Positions 26,990 through 35,263 of a DNA stretch of 64,000 bases are shown here, piece by piece. Within the stretch, counting starts at the first letter, position 1, and every line of letters begins with the position of its first letter. Made by a program: the position numbers and the translations under genes. The DNA is from Streptomonospora alba. Lineage in GTDB: Bacteria > Actinomycetota > Actinomycetes > Streptosporangiales > Streptosporangiaceae. The stretch lies in contig NZ_JROO01000010.1 of assembly GCF_000826685.1 (NCBI RefSeq), positions 124,001 to 188,000 of the forward strand. The letters run 5' to 3'. Below the pieces are notes generated by a model. That model saw only the letters and a program-made list of their open reading frames with translations. It had not been told where the DNA came from and did not search any database.

Positions 26990-28170
26990 AACACCCGCTT
27001 GGCGCCCGGTAGGCGCCGCAGCAGGTAGGCGGCACCCCAGCACAGCGGCAGGCAGAGTGCGGCCACGACGGCGAAGTCAGCGACTGCCGGGACCTCCCAG
27101 GGGGAGAGCCCGTAGTTCAGTCCGACGATCACCAGCGGGTGCAGGAAGTAGACCGCGTAGGCCTGGTCGGAGAGGAACGCACCGCCGACCGTACGGCGGT
27201 TGAACAGCCGCTGGAACAGGGCCAGGAGCGCAAGCACGGCGCTCACGGCGAGGGTGCTCTCCACGGCCGCCACCATGAGCGACTGCCAGCTGCCGGGCAC
27301 GAGCGACTCCTCGTACATCGTGCCCATCAGCAGTATGTAGACCGGCGCCATGGCCACCGCGGCACACGCCCCGGCACGGCCCGCCCAGCGCGGGACCGTG
27401 TTGAGCCAGCCCTTGCGGAAGGCCAGCACGCCTGCGGCGAACATGAGGGCGTACTGCGGAAGGTAGCCGGGGGTGGGCAGTCCCGTGACCTGCCAGGTAG
27501 CGTCGACCGGCACTGCGATCCGCCACAGGTAGGTGGCCGCCGCCAGGACCGCTAGAAAGCCGATGACCGCCGCCGGTCCGGGCATGGCAGCCGAGTGCGC
27601 AGGCGCGGGTACGGTCGGGCGCGGCGGTCGGATGCGCCTGACCAGCGCATATACCAGGGAGAAGACCAGCAATACCTCGAGGAACCACATCGGACCCAGA
27701 CCCCACGTCGCCAAGTAGAAGCGCCAATACGGCTCGGGGCTGGAGTCACCCAGGTAGGTCCCGAGGTGGAGCGCGGGGTGCAGGAGCAGCAGGTAGGCCG
27801 CCAGGGGCACCCCCAACCGCACCAGCCTGCCGCGTAGGAAGGTGCGGGCGCCCTTGCTGTCGTGGGAGCCGGGCGTGAAGAACCCGGAGATCAGGAAGAA
27901 GAACCCCATGGAGAAGGTCTGATTGAGCGCGACGAAGACGTCGATCAGCCCGCTGCCGGGGTCGGTGTAGTACCAGCTCGGGATGGTGCTGTAGGCCATG
28001 GCGGCGTGGTGCAGCACCACCAGCACCGTCAGGGTCGCGCGCAGGTGGTCCAGGTAGTACAGGCGCGGGCGGCGTGGAGCGGGGGCCGCGGCCGGGGAGT
28101 CGGCGCGGGCCGGTGGCGGTGAGAGGGCCTGCGCCTGCGGGGGTGAGGCGGTGGGCCGTTCCGGTGCCAT
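26986..28170 (-). CDS. Acyltransferase family 3 membrane protein
   Basis: 394 residues; after a proline/alanine-rich cytosolic start, about ten transmembrane segments begin at RLYYLDHLRATLTVLVVLHHAAM. The HH pair of that segment and GFFFLISGFFTP are hallmarks of acyltransferase 3 enzymes, which move acyl groups onto exopolysaccharides, antibiotics or peptidoglycan at the membrane. Upstream at 28231-28266 are two tandem palindromic sites, and the neighbouring TetR gene is inactivated, so the gene may now be derepressed. The substrate is unknown. Confidence 0.88.
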   Translation of the reverse strand: MAPERPTASPPQAQALSPPPARADSPAAAPAPRRPRLYYLDHLRATLTVLVVLHHAAMAYSTIPSWYYTDPGSGLIDVFVALNQTFSMGFFFLISGFFTPGSHDSKGARTFLRGRLVRLGVPLAAYLLLLHPALHLGTYLGDSSPEPYWRFYLATWGLGPMWFLEVLLVFSLVYALVRRIRPPRPTVPAPAHSAAMPGPAAVIGFLAVLAAATYLWRIAVPVDATWQVTGLPTPGYLPQYALMFAAGVLAFRKGWLNTVPRWAGRAGACAAVAMAPVYILLMGTMYEESLVPGSWQSLMVAAVESTLAVSAVLALLALFQRLFNRRTVGGAFLSDQAYAVYFLHPLVIVGLNYGLSPWEVPAVADFAVVAALCLPLCWGAAYLLRRLPGAKRVF

Positions 28171-28230
28171 GATTCTCCGATCGGGTGGGTGTGTACTGGG
28201 CGGGAGAGACAGCGGGTCACTAGCCGGGTT

Positions 28231-28266
28231 TTGTCCGAAGAGACAGTTTTTTGTCCAACCGGACAG
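28231..28266. promoter_or_regulatory. Two tandem palindromic operators before the acyltransferase gene
   Basis: TTGTCCGAAGAGACAG (28231-28246) and TTGTCCAACCGGACAG (28251-28266) are the same imperfect palindrome repeated at a 20-base interval, two helical turns apart. They lie 60-95 bases before the acyltransferase start. This is a typical arrangement for a dimeric TetR repressor binding cooperatively. Confidence 0.5.
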
Positions 28267-28489
28267 CCTTTAGGTCGTGCGGAGCTACGAGCCCACGAGT
28301 CGACCCTGAAACGGGCTCAGGACAGCGGCGGCGGGCGGCGCAGTTGTGCGCCGGTCGAAGGGCGCGTTCGGAGCGCGGACCTGTCGGGCGGTTCAGCCGG
28401 GGAGGTTCGCGGGGCCGGCATGTGTGGCGCGATCGAAAAGCTCGACCAGTTCGGCGGCGTGGGCTTCCAGACTCTGGTCCGGATGGCCC

Positions 28490-29032
28490 TCAGTACTCGA
28501 ACATGCCGTCGATGGAGGCCTGGAGGGACACCGCCGTGACGTGTACGTCGAAGCCGCGAAAGACGCCCCGCTCCCGCCCGGCGCGCAGGCATTCCTCGAT
28601 TCCCTCATAGAGCCGTTCGGAGGGTGCGGCCCGGGGCACGCGGACGCCCACGGGGGACTGCATGCCGTTGAAGATGCCCGCCAGACCCAGCAGTTGGTCG
28701 TGGTGCTCGCGCATGTAGTCGGCCACGGCCGGGATGTGGGTCCGCAGCGCCGCACGCTCGTCGGGCGCCTTCGCGAGGTGGGACAGGACGAAATGCCCGA
28801 CGGAAGAGTAGACGTGCTCGACGGCCTTCTCCATCAGCTCGTCCTTGTCGGAGAAGTGGTAGGGGATGACGCCCTTGCTGATACCGGCCTACTCCGCGAT
28901 GCGTGCCGGCGACGCGTTGGCGTAACCCGCCTCGGCGACCGTGCTGATGGCCGCGGAAGCGATCTGCGCGCGCCGCGCCTCCTCGACGAAGGTGCGCTTG
29001 CGCCGGCCGTCCGGGCGCGAATCTGACCCCAT
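28490..29032 (-). pseudogene. TetR-family regulator with in-frame TAG
   Basis: Reading from the ATG at 29032, a TetR helix-turn-helix (AISTVAEAGYANASPARIAE, then AGISKGVIPYHFSDKDEL) is interrupted at codon 48 by TAG (28889-28891), where the family normally has Glu or Lys. The rest continues intact for 132 codons to TGA at 28490 (EHVYSSVGHFV onward, ending DGMFEY). A single GAG to TAG change would explain it. An internal ATG at 28834 would give only a ligand domain. The adjacent tandem operators were probably its sites. Confidence 0.8.
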
Positions 29033-29089
29033 TGACCGTGAACACACCAGCGGGTCGGAGAGCAGCCCCGCGCAGCGCCGAGCCCCCGT

Positions 29090-29261
29090 GCCACACGGGC
29101 GTGTGCAGCCCTTGGACGCATTCCACAGTGGTGGTCTCGCCGGCCCCGTTGGGACTCAGAATCCCGAAGATCTCCCCTTCGGCCACGGTGAACGACACTT
29201 CGTCTATCGCGACGGTTTCCCCGTAGCGCTTGTGCGGTTCGCTGACTTCGATGATCGGCAT
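29090..29261 (-). pseudogene. ABC transporter ATPase, N-terminal fragment with altered Walker A
   Basis: From the ATG at 29261: MPIIEVSEPHKRYGETVAID, then EGEIFGILSPNGAGETTT. Walker A should be GPNGAGKTT; the catalytic Lys is Glu (residue 42) and the first Gly is Ser. Similarity ends about codon 55 (VQGLHTPV), after which the frame runs into the TetR gene. The first eight codons and the upstream 150 bases are duplicated in inverted orientation at 23762-23937. Confidence 0.75.
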
Positions 29262-29412
29262 GGCGTGAGCATCCCCCGGGCGGACCGCCGCGCGGATCGC
29301 CCGTCAGGCCCGGACTTTGGCGGATTCGCGCATCAACCGATCGGTGGATGCGCCGGGACCGCTCGGCCGCGGCGCTCAGGCGGGGGCGGGCAAGCCGGCC
29401 GGGTCTTCCGGC
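29237..29412. repeat. Inverted repeat copy B (176 bp)
   Basis: Reverse complement of 23762-23937 with three mismatches. This copy keeps the natural context: promoter with a 26-base palindrome (29328-29353) and the start of the ABC ATPase gene, so it is probably the original, and copy A a product of duplication with inversion. Confidence 0.9.
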
Positions 29413-29529
29413 ACGGTCACCTCTCCCCTCAGGGGCATGATTTGGAAGTTCGTTGCATAGTTATGTTGGGACGCCACAGCGGTGTGTAGGACGCTGAGGT
29501 GAGATGGCGGCTTGGCAGAAGCCGGTCGT

Positions 29530-29765
29530 CCGCGTGAGCGCATCATGCTGACCGCCGAGGAGGCCGCCGAGTTGCCGTAGGCGGCGTCCAGGCCGAACCA
29601 CGCGTGGATGACGAACGCCGTGCAGGCGCCGACCATCGTGAACTCGCCGTGCGCCATGTTGATGACGCCCGTCTGGCCGAATGTGAAGTTCAGGCCGAGG
29701 GCGGCGAGGAGCAGTACAGTGCCGATTGCCAGACCGATCGGCACCTGGTCCAGGATCGCGTCCAT
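29530..29765 (-). pseudogene. Branched-chain amino acid/urea ABC permease (LivH/UrtB type), N-terminal fragment
   Basis: From the ATG at 29765: DQVPIGLAIGTVLLLAALGL, then FTFGQTGVINMAHGEFTMVG and TAFVIHAWFGLDAAYG. The GQxGVINMAHGEF motif is diagnostic of UrtB/LivH permeases. After about 70 codons it fuses to unrelated sequence. It follows a UrtA-like fragment on the same strand, as in a urea transporter operon. Confidence 0.65.
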
Positions 29766-29873
29766 GGGGGTGCATGGCCTTCTGCGTCAGGGGCCCGGGA
29801 GTCCGCCGGGTCCGGGTGGGTCGGGCCGCGTGTGCCCGAGGGCGGCGGTTGCGGACACCGTTGTCCGAGGTGT

Positions 29874-29897
29874 GGCACCCCTTCGGGAAGGGGTGCC
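29874..29897. terminator. Strong hairpin between the UrtA-like and UrtB-like remnants
   Basis: GGCACCCCTT-CGGG-AAGGGGTGCC has a perfect 10-bp stem and a four-base loop. It lies in the gap between substrate-binding and permease genes, where ABC operons often carry a stem-loop that lowers downstream expression or protects the upstream message. There is no T tract. Confidence 0.5.
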
Positions 29898-29999
29898 GCC
29901 AAGGAGGCGGGCCCGCCACGCCGCGGAGGGGAGTCGCGGTCCTTCGGGGACGAACGCGGCGGGCCCGCGTGGCGGGGGCGCAGCCCTCCCTTGCTCGAC

Positions 30000-30222
30000 C
30001 TCGGTGATCCTCGGCCCAACCGTAGCCGTCGAGGTAGGGGGCGGGCTCGATGCGGTCCTCGGACGTCCACACCTCGTCGATCAGCCCTTCCTCGTTGATC
30101 AGGCCGACGCGCGTGGTTATGCCGATGCTGGTTTGGCATCGATGGTGATGGGGCCTTCGGGCGGCTCGCGCTCGATCCCGTCCAGGGCGCCGCGGATGCT
30201 GTCGAGATCGCATGCACATATC
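30000..30222 (-). pseudogene. Urea/amide ABC substrate-binding protein (UrtA-like), C-terminal fragment
   Basis: Minus strand in two frames: IRGALDGIEREPPEGPITID, then after a shift TTRVGLINEEGLIDEVWTSE and RIEPAPYLDGYGWAEDH. This matches the end of UrtA/FmdD-type binding proteins (EAPEGxVTID, then a variable loop, then a proline-rich aromatic tail). Most of the gene is missing. With the UrtB-like fragment it shows that a urea or short-chain amide importer was once here. Confidence 0.5.
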
Positions 30223-30487
30223 GGCTCCCGTGACCGCCTATCCGCTCGACGGCGTGGACGACCGGGCGACGACATCCACCTGGGCTGCCCACGCCTCGTC
30301 GAAGGAGCAGCCATGAGATTCATCGCCGGAGGCGTAGCCGAATCCGGTGTGGCCGACACGCTGCGTCCGCTCCCCAAAGAGGGGGACACAGTCGGCACCG
30401 ACATGGATGCGGCGACCCTGCTGAGGATTCCCGCGAACGCGGTTTCCGTGCAGGCGAGGGCCCGCAGGCTGCCCGGGCCGGCGACGA
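30223..30487. other. Short unassigned stretch with an orphan ORF start
   Basis: On the plus strand GAAGGAGCAGCC precedes an ATG at 30313 (MRFIAGGVAESGVADTL, about 58 codons of plausible coding), which then runs antisense into the transporter gene. It looks like the 5' stub of a truncated gene; I do not recognise it. Confidence 0.3.
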
Positions 30488-31789
30488 TCACCACCAGCCG
30501 AAGGCCGCCCAGACGAGTAGGGGGCCGACAGCGACCGAGGCCAGGCCGTAGAAGAGCAGTTGGCGGAACAGCCGCGCGCGGGTCTCCTCCGGGGCCGCGC
30601 CGAGGATCAGGCCGCCAGTGATGCCGAGCGGGTTGATGTCGACCACCACCGAGGACAACGCCACCGCGAGTAGTGCCCCGACGGGCGGGACGCCCGACTC
30701 CACTACGGCGGGCACGAGCGGCATCGCCGTCACGAAGACCGCGATCGAACTCGCCGCGAACGAGGTGATGCCAGCGATGTAGCACAGCAAGAGCAGGGTG
30801 AGCATCGCCGAACTCTCGATGGTGAGCAGTTCGCTGATTCGCTCGAACGCGCCGAGTTCCTGCATGACGCCGATATAGGTGAGGAGCCCGCCGATGAGCA
30901 GGACGACGCCCCACGGCATCCGCGCCACTGCCGGGCCCGGATCGATGCGAAGCAACAGGAGTTGGAGGCACGCAGCGGTGAGGCCGAGGTAGCCGATGTT
31001 CATGTCGAAGCCGACCGACAGGACCAGGACGGCCGCCATGCCGCCCAGCGTCACGAGACGGACCATCGAGCTCGGCGCCCCCGCCGACTCGGCGGCCTCG
31101 TCCGGCGCGGCACCTCCGCCCGGCCGCCCGGGGACCGGACTACCCTCGGGTTCGCCGCGGAGCAGCGCGGTCCCCGTCGGCAGGAGCCGCCGGAGCCGGG
31201 CCACGACCAGCGCTCCGATGCAGACGGCCGCACCGGCGGCCAGGGAGCCGGCCAGCAGGGTGAGCGGGGCGTGATCGGGCAGGGCGATGCCGTTGGCGGC
31301 GGCCTGCTGCCGGGCCGTCACACCGTACACGGCCAGCGGCGACAGCAGCCCACTGAGAATGCCCATGATGCCCAGTAGCGCCATCATCAGCGGCGGCAGC
31401 CCGTAGCGTCCCGCCAGCCCCAGGGCGATGGGCGCCACGATCGCCGTGGCCGCGGCGGGCAGCGTGCCGAAGGCCGCCAGCAGCGCACCGGCGACGAACG
31501 GGACCAGGGCGACGAGGACGACCCGCCCGCCGACCAGCCGCAGGAGGCCGTCCAGCAACCAATCGAGGGTGCCGTTGATCTTGGCGACCGCGAACAGCGC
31601 GGTCACGCCGACGATCAGCACGAAGAAATCACCCGGGAAGAAGCCGGTGACGTCTTCGGAGGCGACCCCGGCTGCGAGGCCGACAAGGAACGCCGCGGCG
31701 AAGGCCGCCATCCCGAGGTTGAACCCGGGCAGGGCGGTGGCGGCGAAGAGGACGAGGAGGACGACGATGGAAGCATCGGCGATCGTCAT
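30488..31789 (-). CDS. Dicarboxylate carrier (MatC-like, SLC13/ion-transporter superfamily)
   Basis: 433 residues with about 12 hydrophobic segments and a Gly/Pro/Ala-rich central loop (about 210-232). The N-terminal part resembles the MatC dicarboxylate-carrier domain, and the two pseudo-symmetric re-entrant motifs are present (TLPAAATAIVAP; AASSIAVFVTAMPLVPA). It imports a dicarboxylate or related organic acid. It lies 16 bases after the CoA-transferase stop, in the same operon, so its substrate is probably the acid activated by that enzyme. Confidence 0.85.
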   Translation of the reverse strand: MTIADASIVVLLVLFAATALPGFNLGMAAFAAAFLVGLAAGVASEDVTGFFPGDFFVLIVGVTALFAVAKINGTLDWLLDGLLRLVGGRVVLVALVPFVAGALLAAFGTLPAAATAIVAPIALGLAGRYGLPPLMMALLGIMGILSGLLSPLAVYGVTARQQAAANGIALPDHAPLTLLAGSLAAGAAVCIGALVVARLRRLLPTGTALLRGEPEGSPVPGRPGGGAAPDEAAESAGAPSSMVRLVTLGGMAAVLVLSVGFDMNIGYLGLTAACLQLLLLRIDPGPAVARMPWGVVLLIGGLLTYIGVMQELGAFERISELLTIESSAMLTLLLLCYIAGITSFAASSIAVFVTAMPLVPAVVESGVPPVGALLAVALSSVVVDINPLGITGGLILGAAPEETRARLFRQLLFYGLASVAVGPLLVWAAFGWW

Positions 31790-31805
31790 GGGGGGTCCTT
31801 CCGGC

Positions 31806-32987
31806 TCAGACGACGCCGCGGTCGCGAAGGTCGTCGATCTCCTGCCCGGTCAGGCCGAGCAGCTCATGCAGGATCTCGGCTGTGTGCTCGCCCACCTCCG
31901 GCGCCGAGGGGCCGGTACGCCCTTCGAATCCGGAGAACCGCCCCGCGGGGGCCTGGACCAGCCGGCGGCGGCCGTGGGCGTCCTCAACCGCGACGATCGA
32001 GCCGCGCTCGCGGATGTGGGGGTCGGCGCACACCTGCTCGGCCGAGTTGACCGGGCCGGCGGCGATGCCGGCAGCGTCCAGCCGCGCCAGCAGCGGCGCG
32101 AGATCATGCTCGCCGACGAACGCGGCGACACGGGCCTCAACCTCGGCCCGGTGCTCGATGCGAGAGCCCATCGAGCGGTGGATCGCGAGGTCCGGGGCGT
32201 CCATCACCTCGACCAGCCGCTCCCACATGCGGTCGGTCGAGGCGGGGATGGCCACCCAGTGGCCGTCGCGGGTGCGGTACAGGTCGTTGGGGCTGATGTG
32301 GGGGTTGCGGTTGCCCTGGCGCTGCACACTGTCGCCGGTGGCGCTGTAATCCACGACGAAGTCCTCCATCATCCGCAGCAGCGGTTCGTACAGCGGGATG
32401 TCGGCCAGTTGCGCCTCTCCGGTGAGGTCGCGCTGGCGCAGCGCGAGCAGGGCGGCGAACGCGGCGTAGATGCCGGTGACTCCGTCTGCGACCGGGTAGC
32501 CCGCGAAGGTCGGCGGGCCGTCCGGGGTTCCGGTGCGGTAGGTGAGCCCGGCGAACCCCTCGGCCACGCGGGCGAATCCGGGTCGGTCGGCGTAGGGGCC
32601 CGTCCGCCCGAAGGCGGTTACGTGCACCATGACGAGATCGGGGCGGTAGGCGCGCAGGTCCTCGAAGTCGACACCGAACCGCCGCAGGGTCTCCGGGCGG
32701 AAGTTGGTGACGACGATGTCGACCTCACGTGCCAGGCGTCTGACGACATCGGCGGCGCCCGAACGGTGCAGGTCGATCGTCACGCTACGTTTGGTGCGCC
32801 CCAGCAGAGCCCAGCTCGCCGAGGTGTCGCCGTCCAGCGGGGGATACCGGCGGGCCGGGTCGCCCGTGCCCGGCTGTTCGACCTTGATGACGTCGGCCCC
32901 GAACTCGCCCAGAAGCGTCGCCGTCAGGGGACCGGCCAGGATGGTGGACAGATCGAGGACGGTTACACCGGCGAGCGGCTGGGACAT
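31806..32987 (-). CDS. CaiB/BaiF-family (class III) CoA-transferase
   Basis: 393 residues, the usual length. It begins PLAGVTVLDLSTILAGPLTA and has EFGADVIKVEQPGTGDPAR and DIVVTNFRPETLRRFG. The catalytic Asp is expected in the ADIPLYEP segment (about residue 195), the place of the family's VDVS motif. It transfers CoA from a donor such as succinyl-CoA to a carboxylic acid. With the dicarboxylate carrier downstream and the divergent LysR regulator, it forms an uptake-and-activation unit for an organic acid. Confidence 0.92.
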   Translation of the reverse strand: MSQPLAGVTVLDLSTILAGPLTATLLGEFGADVIKVEQPGTGDPARRYPPLDGDTSASWALLGRTKRSVTIDLHRSGAADVVRRLAREVDIVVTNFRPETLRRFGVDFEDLRAYRPDLVMVHVTAFGRTGPYADRPGFARVAEGFAGLTYRTGTPDGPPTFAGYPVADGVTGIYAAFAALLALRQRDLTGEAQLADIPLYEPLLRMMEDFVVDYSATGDSVQRQGNRNPHISPNDLYRTRDGHWVAIPASTDRMWERLVEVMDAPDLAIHRSMGSRIEHRAEVEARVAAFVGEHDLAPLLARLDAAGIAAGPVNSAEQVCADPHIRERGSIVAVEDAHGRRRLVQAPAGRFSGFEGRTGPSAPEVGEHTAEILHELLGLTGQEIDDLRDRGVV

Positions 32988-33078
32988 GTCAGGGATTTCC
33001 TTTCACCATGCTTGTGATGCGGGGCACACCGGCCCATGGGTCGAGCATGGTCGTCGCTATTACCTGCACGGAAGACGG

Positions 33079-33106
33079 GAACACCTTTGACGCGCGAAAG
33101 GTGTTC
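33079..33106. promoter_or_regulatory. Dyad operator between CoA-transferase and LysR genes
   Basis: GAACACCTTT and AAAGGTGTTC are perfect 10-bp inverted arms around an eight-base centre, ending 16 bases before the LysR start. Position and symmetry fit the autoregulatory and activation site of the LysR protein controlling both directions. Confidence 0.65.
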
Positions 33107-33122
33107 TCTTTATGTTGGCGCC

Positions 33123-34043
33123 ATGAGGGTGGAGCGTGCGCGGTATCTGCTGGCGGCAGTGGAGACCGGATCGCTGCGGGCGGCCGCGGAACGGTGCGGC
33201 GTCAGCCAGCCGACACTGGGGGAGCAGGTGTCGCTTCTGGAGGAGGAGCTCGACGTCGTCCTGCTGACCCGCAGCCGCCGCGGCGTGCGCCCAACAGCCG
33301 CCGGACAGGCCATGATCGAACCTCTCACGCGGCTTGTCGCCGCGGAGGACGCCGCGCTCAGGACCGCGGCGGACTCCGGCGGGGCCTACCAGGGCCGGGT
33401 GGCGATCGGCGCGATATCCGTGGTGGCAGAGACCCTCGTCGCCCCGGTGGTCGCCCGCTTGCGCCAAGAGCACGCCGACCTGCGGTTCAGCGTCATCGAG
33501 GCCTCCTCCGGCGACATCGAGTCGCGGGTGCTGGGCGGCGACCTGGACTTCGGGGTGATCACGGCTCCCGCCGCTCCCGCGGCTGGCGGGCTGCGCCGAT
33601 CACCGCTGCTGCGCGTGCCCGTGGGGGCGGTGGTGCATCGCGATCATCTGCTGACCCGGCGGAGCGAACTCGTGTGGGACGACCTCGCGACCTGGCCTAT
33701 CGTCACCATGCGCGCGGGGACCGTGATGTGGGAGCGGCTGCAGGAGAACGTCGCCGATCCCGACGTCGTCGTGCAGGCCATGTCGGCCCGGTTGGTAAAG
33801 GTGATGGTGCGGCACGGCGCGGGGATCGGCGTGCTCGCCCCCTTCGAGACCTCCACCGACGTGGATGGTCTGCGCTGGATCCCGATACGCGGTGCGGAGC
33901 CGGTCGACATCTGCCTCGTGCAGCGGGGCAGCAGCCGTCCGTCCCCCTCGGCGCTGATCGTCCGCCGCCTCGTTGAGGAGCGGGCCGCCGAACTCCTCGG
34001 CGGCGCCGAGGACGTCACAGGCGGCAGTGGCGACCCACGGTAG
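33123..34043 (+). CDS. LysR-family transcriptional regulator
   Basis: 306 residues. Winged helix-turn-helix at 1-60 (RYLLAAVETGSLRAAAERCG, VSQPTLGEQVSLLEEEL) and a two-lobe effector domain from about 88. The ATG at 33123 is the conventional start; a longer frame to 33036 would run through the operator. Divergent from the CoA-transferase and carrier operon, it should activate it in response to the acid or its CoA ester, probably through the dyad at 33079-33106. Confidence 0.93.
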   Translation: MRVERARYLLAAVETGSLRAAAERCGVSQPTLGEQVSLLEEELDVVLLTRSRRGVRPTAAGQAMIEPLTRLVAAEDAALRTAADSGGAYQGRVAIGAISVVAETLVAPVVARLRQEHADLRFSVIEASSGDIESRVLGGDLDFGVITAPAAPAAGGLRRSPLLRVPVGAVVHRDHLLTRRSELVWDDLATWPIVTMRAGTVMWERLQENVADPDVVVQAMSARLVKVMVRHGAGIGVLAPFETSTDVDGLRWIPIRGAEPVDICLVQRGSSRPSPSALIVRRLVEERAAELLGGAEDVTGGSGDPR

Positions 34044-34204
34044 ACCCCGTGCGTCCGGGCGAGCTGCTGTCGTAGCGCGCGCACTCGGTGAACTGCAGGC
34101 TGTCAGGGCCCGGCCTGACGTCACCGTTCGCCCGGGCAGGCGCTGCGGCTTGACGTGTCTCCGGCAACGAACGGCCGCTTGAGCGGACAGCGGCATGATC
34201 ACGG

Positions 34205-34700
34205 ATCGCTCAAACCAGGTGGGATGCTCCGTCGGCGGTGGTGACGAGCATGAGCTTGGCGCCCCGCTAGAAGGCGTGGTGGGAGGCGTCGCGGCCGTAT
34301 CCGGCGATCCCGCCCAGCCGGGAGCGGTTGACCGTGACGCGGGAGGCGCCGCAGCGCAGCGGGGTGCCGTCCATCAGCCGCAGGTTCTCGTGCCAGGTGG
34401 GCACCGCCCGGGCCCGGCCAGGTGGAGGCGGCGAGCAGGGCCGGGGCGGCATCGCGCAGGTGGCGGTTGCACTCGGACTGGCCGGGCAGGCGGGGGGACA
34501 GGTGGCCGATCCGGTCGGGTGCGGCGCGCATCCAGTGGCGTTCGGAGTCGCAGTCGAGCAGGACGTGGGCGATGGCCACGCCGGTGGGGGCAGCGGGGCG
34601 TTACGGTGGCACACGAGGGCCTCCTGAGTATCGGCGTAGGTGTCGCAATCCACACCGGGATCAGGAGGCCCTCCTTATGGTCAACCGCTGTTGGGGGCGT
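34205..34700 (-). pseudogene. IS982-family transposase, frameshifted remnant
   Basis: The minus strand in alternating frames reads MAIAHVLLDCDSERHWMRAA, IGHLSPRLPGQSECNRHLR, then WHENLRLMDGTPLRCGASRV and GGIAGYGRDASHHAF. The DGTPLRCGASRxTVxRS motif and GYGxxASHxxF are typical of the IS982 DDE domain. At least two frameshifts and a stop disrupt it, and both ends are missing. Confidence 0.6.
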
Positions 34701-34920
34701 GTCGGCTGTTACCAACGTGCCGGGACATCACATCTAGCGCGAGTCAGACTCATTACTGCGGTGACCGTCGGCCAAGCTCTTCCTGCCACGAGGCCGCTGC
34801 TCCCGATAGGTGCCTTGGTGCGCCCCAGGTATGCGGGTTGTGTCGGAGGGGGACTCGAACCTTACGTACATGCCCCTGAACCTGTCTGCGGACCTGGCGC
34901 TGGACGGGCGGTGACCCGCA

Positions 34921-35238
34921 ATGGACTCTTCCCGCTGGTCCCGCTGGACAACCATCGCCGCCGTTCTCTTGCTGGCCGCGATCACGGCCGTGGTCTCCTA
35001 CTCCCACATGTACGAGCTGGCCCAGCGCCATGGCGACCCTCGTGGCGCGCGGCCCTGTTCCCGCTGTCGGTCGACGGGATGATTGTCGCGTCGTCGATGG
35101 CGTTGCTGGCCGACGCCCGCCACAGTCGGCGCGGCGGGCCTATTGCCGTGGACGCTGCTGATCCTGGGCAGCGTCGCGAGCCTCGCCGCGAACATCGCGG
35201 TCGCCGGTCTGAGCTTCCCCCGGAGCGTGGACGCTTGA
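34921..35238 (+). pseudogene. DUF2637 (conjugative-element) protein, frameshifted and truncated
   Basis: From the ATG at 34921: MDSSRWSRWTTIAAVLLLAA, SYSHMYELAQRHGD; after a shift, RAALFPLSVDGMIVASSMAL and, after another, LPWTLLILGSVASLAANIAV. This is the start of a DUF2637 membrane protein, which occurs beside replication and integrase genes in actinomycete integrative conjugative elements (pSAM2 type). The C-terminal half is missing. Confidence 0.6.
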
Positions 35239-35263
35239 GGTGAGGGCAGGCGTGAGCGTCGAG

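Noticed and set aside
34840-34870. On the minus strand, GGTTCGAGTCCCC looks like a tRNA T-arm.
   Set aside because: The T-stem does not pair, and no anticodon arm or acceptor stem could be built; at most it could be an old attachment-site scrap.
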